Below, piece by piece: positions 32,220 to 35,665 of a stretch of DNA of 35,665 nucleotides (position 1 is the first letter of the stretch; each line of letters opens with the position of its first letter). The notes below the pieces were generated by a model that was given only the letters and a program-made list of their open reading frames with translations, had not been told where the DNA came from and made no database searches. The position numbers were made by a program, and so were the translations under genes. The DNA is from Bacteroidaceae bacterium (GTDB lineage: Bacteria > Bacteroidota > Bacteroidia > Bacteroidales > Bacteroidaceae). Where the stretch lies: assembly GCA_017469685.1 (NCBI GenBank), contig JAFUFW010000011.1, positions 1 to 35,665 of the forward strand, in the 5' to 3' direction.

Positions 32220-34642
32220 ACAGCACCTCTATCCTATCACGCGCCTTCTGCCTCACCGCGGCCATCTCGTCGGTTGCGACTCTGTCGCTACCTCTACATG
32301 CATCTGCCGCCATATCGCCTAATCCTAAAGAGGACCTTCCATACAAAAATGCCACGCTGCCCATCGAGGAGCGCGTGACCGACCTCATTGGCCGAATGAC
32401 TCTCGAAGAGAAGGTGGGACAGCTGCGCTGCACGATGGCGTGGAACTATTACGAGATTAAAGATGAAGGAGCGAAGATCAGGGACAGAGCTGCTGTCGTG
32501 CCATCGGAATCGTTCAAGAAGGATATCAACGAGGAACATATCGGTATGCTCTGGGCTACCTTCCGTGCCGACCCTTGGACGCAGAAGTCACTCGCCAACG
32601 GACTCACCCCGACGCTGGCAGCCAAGGCCGCCAACGCCCTGCAGCGCTACGCTGTCGACAGTACCCGCTTAGGCATCCCCCTCTTCCTTGCCGAGGAGGC
32701 TCCTCATGGTCACATGGCCATTGGCACCACGGTTTTCCCCACAGGGCTGGGCATGGCAGCGACGTGGCGACCTGACATTGCCCGGAAAGCAGGCGAGGTG
32801 ATCGGGCAGGAGGTTCGCCTGCAAGGCGGACACATCAGCTACGGCCCTGTGCTCGACCTGGCCCGCGATCCGCGCTGGTCGCGCGTCGAGGAGACGATGG
32901 GCGAAGATCCCTGCCTGACGGCGCAGATCGGAGCAGCACTCATCCAAGGCCTCGGCGCCGGCGACCTCAGCAAACCTTACAGCACTATAGCCACCCTTAA
33001 GCACTTCATAGCCTATGGCACCAGCGACGGCGGACAAAATGGAGGCCACTCCTCCATTGGTCTGCGAGCCCTCCACGAGGATTACCTGCCTCCTTTCCGT
33101 GCTGCCATCAATGCCGGAGCCCTCTCCGTGATGACCTCATACAACGCCATCGACGGCATACCCACTACGGCCGACCGCTCACTGCTGACAGACCTTCTTC
33201 GCACTGCCTGGCACTTCGACGGCTTTGTCGTCAGCGACCTTTTCAGCATCGACGGCCTTGCCGGCACACATCGCGTTGCAGCCTCGCGCCGCGAAGCCGC
33301 TAAGTTGGCTCTGGACGCTGGCGTCGACGTCGACCTCGGAGCGCAGGCCTACCGGCAACTTATCGAAGCAGTACGCGATGGTGAAGTCGAGGAATCGGCC
33401 GTAGACAGCGCAGTGGCCCGTGTGCTGAGGCTTAAGTTCGCCATGGGTCTTTTCGAGAATCCCTACGTGCAGCCAAAAGCTGCTGTCGCCGTAGGCTCTA
33501 CAGCCAACCGCCAAGCTTCCCTCGAAGCTGCCCGAGCTTCAATAACGTTGCTGAAAAATGAAGCCTCCCTCCCCGCTCTTCCCCTCTCCAAAGACCTCCG
33601 AGTCTTCGTCTGCGGCCCCAATGCCGACAATGTCTACAACCTGCTTGGCGACTACACTGCGCCTCAGGCCGACGACGCCGTCACTACCATACTCGAAGGC
33701 ATACGCGCCAAGCTGCCGGCCGGACAAGTGGAATATGTCAAGGGCTGTGCCGTTCGCGATACCACCGAGAGCAATATCGCTGCAGCTGTGGAGGCTGCAA
33801 AGAGGGCCGACGTGGTTGTATGCTGCGTTGGCGGTTCCAGCGCGCGCGACTTCCGCACCAGCTACGAGGCTTCGGGAGCTGCGGCAGTCAACGGAACAAC
33901 CGTCAGTGATATGGAAGCCGGCGAGGGCTTCGACCGCACAACCCTCGACCTCCTCGGCCGCCAGCAAGAGCTGCTCGAGGCATTGCGCCCCGTGGCTAAG
34001 CGCCTCATCGTCGTCTACATCGAAGGGCGTCCACTCGACAAACGCTGGGCTGCCAAGCACGCCGACGCCCTCCTCACGGCCTACTATCCTGGAGGCGAAG
34101 GCGGCACAGCCATAGCCGACGTACTCTTCGGCGACTACAACCCCGCCGGCCGCCTGCCCTTCAGCGTGCCGCGCCACGTGGGCCAGCTGCCAGTCTACTA
34201 CAGCCATAAAGTCCCCGCCCCTCACAACTATGTCGAGATGAGCGCCCAGCCTCTCTATCCTTTCGGCTACGGACTGAGCTACACCACCTTCGCCTACTCC
34301 GCCCCCCGGGTCGACACGCTTACCGAAGGTCGCTACAATGTGAGCTTCGACGTAGAGAACACAGGCGAACTCGACGGCGAGGAAGTGGCGCAACTCTACG
34401 TGCAGCACACTAAGTCCTCAGTAGTGCAAGCTCCACTGGCGCTCAAGGCCTTCGCCCGTGTAGCCGTGCCTAAGGGCGAGCGACGCCGCGTGGAACTCAC
34501 CCTCACGCCCGACGACCTCTCCATCGTCGGCCGTCAGTTGCAGCGCCGCCTCGAGCCCTACCCCATCCGCCTCCTCATCGGCAGCTCATCCACCGACATC
34601 CGTCTGCAAATGGTACTTGTACCACAGATTGCACAGAATTAA
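32216..34642 (+). CDS. GH3 beta-glycosidase (beta-glucosidase/beta-xylosidase type)
   Basis: This 808-residue protein has a probable signal peptide (AFCLTAAISSVATLSLPLHASA). The GH3 barrel contains GPVLDLARDPRWSRVEETMGED and GFVVSDLFSIDGL with the catalytic nucleophile Asp341. The second alpha/beta domain starts near ITLLKNEASLPALPL. A fibronectin-III-like C-terminal domain contains VSFDVENTGELDGEEVAQLYV. The motifs cannot separate beta-glucosidase from beta-xylosidase. It is coupled to the fucosidase gene by ATGA. The last residues (VPQIAQN and the stop) are encoded by the end of a repeat element that begins at 34621, so the original C-terminus may have been replaced. Confidence 0.92.
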   Translation: MNSTSILSRAFCLTAAISSVATLSLPLHASAAISPNPKEDLPYKNATLPIEERVTDLIGRMTLEEKVGQLRCTMAWNYYEIKDEGAKIRDRAAVVPSESFKKDINEEHIGMLWATFRADPWTQKSLANGLTPTLAAKAANALQRYAVDSTRLGIPLFLAEEAPHGHMAIGTTVFPTGLGMAATWRPDIARKAGEVIGQEVRLQGGHISYGPVLDLARDPRWSRVEETMGEDPCLTAQIGAALIQGLGAGDLSKPYSTIATLKHFIAYGTSDGGQNGGHSSIGLRALHEDYLPPFRAAINAGALSVMTSYNAIDGIPTTADRSLLTDLLRTAWHFDGFVVSDLFSIDGLAGTHRVAASRREAAKLALDAGVDVDLGAQAYRQLIEAVRDGEVEESAVDSAVARVLRLKFAMGLFENPYVQPKAAVAVGSTANRQASLEAARASITLLKNEASLPALPLSKDLRVFVCGPNADNVYNLLGDYTAPQADDAVTTILEGIRAKLPAGQVEYVKGCAVRDTTESNIAAAVEAAKRADVVVCCVGGSSARDFRTSYEASGAAAVNGTTVSDMEAGEGFDRTTLDLLGRQQELLEALRPVAKRLIVVYIEGRPLDKRWAAKHADALLTAYYPGGEGGTAIADVLFGDYNPAGRLPFSVPRHVGQLPVYYSHKVPAPHNYVEMSAQPLYPFGYGLSYTTFAYSAPRVDTLTEGRYNVSFDVENTGELDGEEVAQLYVQHTKSSVVQAPLALKAFARVAVPKGERRRVELTLTPDDLSIVGRQLQRRLEPYPIRLLIGSSSTDIRLQMVLVPQIAQN

Positions 34643-34751
34643 CAGATTTCACCCGGCACCTGCGTCGCGTGCCGCACAATTAGTGTAATCACAGATAAAA
34701 GATTAGAAAGCATCAGGAGATGCAATCCGCGGAATCTGTGTAATCTGTGGT
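34621..34751. repeat. MITE-like element with ACCACAGATT terminal inverted repeats
   Basis: The segment begins ACCACAGATTGCACAGA and ends with the inverted form TCTGTGTAATCTGTGGT, 131 bp in all. A GC-rich stretch (CCCGGCACCTGCGTCGCGTG) lies inside. The ends match those of 787-1069. The left end overlaps the last codons of the GH3 gene. The rest fills the gap before the hemolysin III gene, where I see no other gene. Confidence 0.6.
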
Positions 34752-34791
34752 AAAAAAAACATACGAAAGTTGAATAATAGAATTCTAAGCT

Positions 34792-35442
34792 TTGATTAAC
34801 TATACAAAAAAGGAAGAACGCATTAACATCTGGTCGCACGCGGCTGGCATCGCCCTCGGCATCGTCGTGGGCGTGGGCTTCCTCGTGTGGTGTCATCGCG
34901 CGGGCGACGGCTGGGCCACAGCCTCCGTCTCGCTCTACCTTGCAGGTATGCTCGGCTCCTACGTAGCCTCCACCGTCTACCACGCCCTGCCGCAGAGTTG
35001 GCATGCCCGCGAGGTGCTACGCCGCTTCGACCATGCCGCCATCTACTGGCACATCGCCGGCAGCTACAGCCCCATCACCCTGATTGCCATGCGCGACGCA
35101 GGCTTCTGGGGATGGGGCTTGTTTTGTTTCGTGTGGCTCTGCGCCATTGCCGGCACGGTGATGAGCTTCACCAATCTGAAAGAGCACAGCTACGTGGAAA
35201 CCGCCTGCTACGTGCTGATGGGTCTCTCGGTGCTCGTGGCCTTCAAGCCGCTGATGGCTTGCGTCAGTTCTGCCGCCGTCGTGTGGCTCATCGCAGAAGG
35301 CGTGATGTACATCACCGGCGCCGTCTTCTACGCCATAGGCCCCAACCGCCCCTACGCCCACAGCGCCTTCCACTTCTTCGTCCTGGCCGGCAGCCTCTGC
35401 CACATCATCTGCGTCTGGGACGTCCTTATGCAGTACCTGTAA
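34792..35442 (+). CDS. Hemolysin III family (YqfA/PAQR-like) membrane protein
   Basis: This 216-residue protein has seven hydrophobic segments and the family motifs EERINIWSHAAGIALG at the N-terminus, STVYHALP, FDHAAIYWHIAGSYSP and HFFVLAGSLCHI. The Ser/His/Asp residues in these are the probable zinc site of the superfamily. The only start consistent with the conserved N-terminus is a TTG at 34792; an in-frame TAA lies just upstream at 34786-34788 and no ATG occurs before the first membrane segments. The function of these proteins in bacteria is unclear despite the name. It follows the repeat element and is not obviously in an operon with GH3. Confidence 0.88.
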   Translation: MINYTKKEERINIWSHAAGIALGIVVGVGFLVWCHRAGDGWATASVSLYLAGMLGSYVASTVYHALPQSWHAREVLRRFDHAAIYWHIAGSYSPITLIAMRDAGFWGWGLFCFVWLCAIAGTVMSFTNLKEHSYVETACYVLMGLSVLVAFKPLMACVSSAAVVWLIAEGVMYITGAVFYAIGPNRPYAHSAFHFFVLAGSLCHIICVWDVLMQYL

Positions 35443-35665
35443 CCGTCTCATTCGGCAGCATACTGCCAACTCATGCGGCAGCATCTGCCAACACAAACGG
35501 CCGAAAGCGCCAACTCATTTGGTCGTATCCGCCTGCACGACCGGTCTCATCCGCCGATACGCCCGCACGTGTGAGGTGTCCCACCATGGTGATCCACCCG
35601 AAACCCTTAAGACATTTCGCCAAAAGTCATAAGGCAATTCACCAAAAGTTATAAGACTTTTTGGC
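35443..35665. repeat. Degenerate 22-24 bp repeats and palindromic core, running off the window
   Basis: Units TCATTCGGCAGCATACTGCC+AAC (35448-35470), TCATGCGGCAGCATCTGCC+AAC (35471-35492), ACAAACGGCCGAAAGCGCC+AAC (35493-35514) and TCATTTGGTCGTATCCGCC+TGCAC (35515-35538) follow each other. Each has a small internal inverted repeat. AGGTGTCCCACCATGGTGA (35574-35592) then repeats the core at 20127-20145, followed by CCGAAACCCTTAAG and CCAAAAGT.ATAAG units. There is no coding frame worth calling. Confidence 0.6.

Noticed and set aside
35443-35665. Possible CRISPR array at the right end
   Set aside because: Units are about 22-24 bp, diverge from one another, and have no spacers of constant length between identical repeats; no cas genes are present.

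Overview
The window is chromosomal DNA from a member of the Bacteroidales, most likely the Prevotella group. This is inferred from four things. Promoters are of the Bacteroidota type (-7 box TAnnTTTG, with -33 TTTG about 20 bp upstream where both are present) and Shine-Dalgarno sequences are nearly absent. There are large secreted proteins, one with a Prevotella-style C-terminal tail of the form IYNLAGQRV...GIYVVNGKK. The decarboxylating branch of the succinate-to-propionate pathway is present. Lipoprotein glycosidases and hybrid TPR sensor kinases complete the picture. No species can be assigned from the sequence alone.

Layout. 1-1200: a small RelE/ParE-type toxin-antitoxin pair followed by repeat-rich DNA; a 106-bp promoter-bearing segment occurs twice (26-131 and 1077-1182). 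1224-4871: a 1134-residue secreted multidomain protein and a 65-residue acidic peptide gene. 5000-7962: an operon of a Fic protein, a ComEA-like helix-hairpin-helix protein and a patatin-like phospholipase, ended by a strong hairpin. 8008-12542 (minus): methylmalonyl-CoA mutase mutA and mutB with a four-helix-bundle gene wedged between them. 12763-13536 (plus): cysQ. 13584-13674: a perfect 38-bp inverted repeat between convergent genes. 13679-17768 (minus): the sodium-pumping methylmalonyl-CoA decarboxylase operon (mmdA, gamma subunit, mmdC, mmdB); mmdC encodes two biotinyl domains instead of one. 17950-19917 (minus): a GH13 lipoprotein with a tandem LacI-type operator upstream. 20233-26854 (minus): a sensor kinase, a response regulator and a 1303-residue secreted repeat protein. 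26935-34642: divergent glycoside hydrolases, GH2 on the minus strand and GH29 plus GH3 on the plus strand. 34792-35442: a hemolysin III family membrane protein. The window ends in degenerate repeats.

How the genes work together. MutAB converts succinyl-CoA to methylmalonyl-CoA. The Mmd complex decarboxylates it to propionyl-CoA while exporting sodium, which is the energy-conserving end of propionate fermentation. Methylmalonyl-CoA epimerase, needed between the two, is not in the window. The hydrolases supply sugars from glycans; no SusC/SusD pair is present. The kinase and regulator probably control the secreted protein that follows the regulator by only 11 bp.

No CRISPR array, tRNA, rRNA, integrase or transposase was found. 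The most unusual observations are the duplicated biotinyl domain in MmdC, the paired LacI-type operator, the shared promoter module, the four-helix-bundle gene inside the mutase operon, three families of interspersed repeats, and repeat-derived segments translated in frame inside two proteins.
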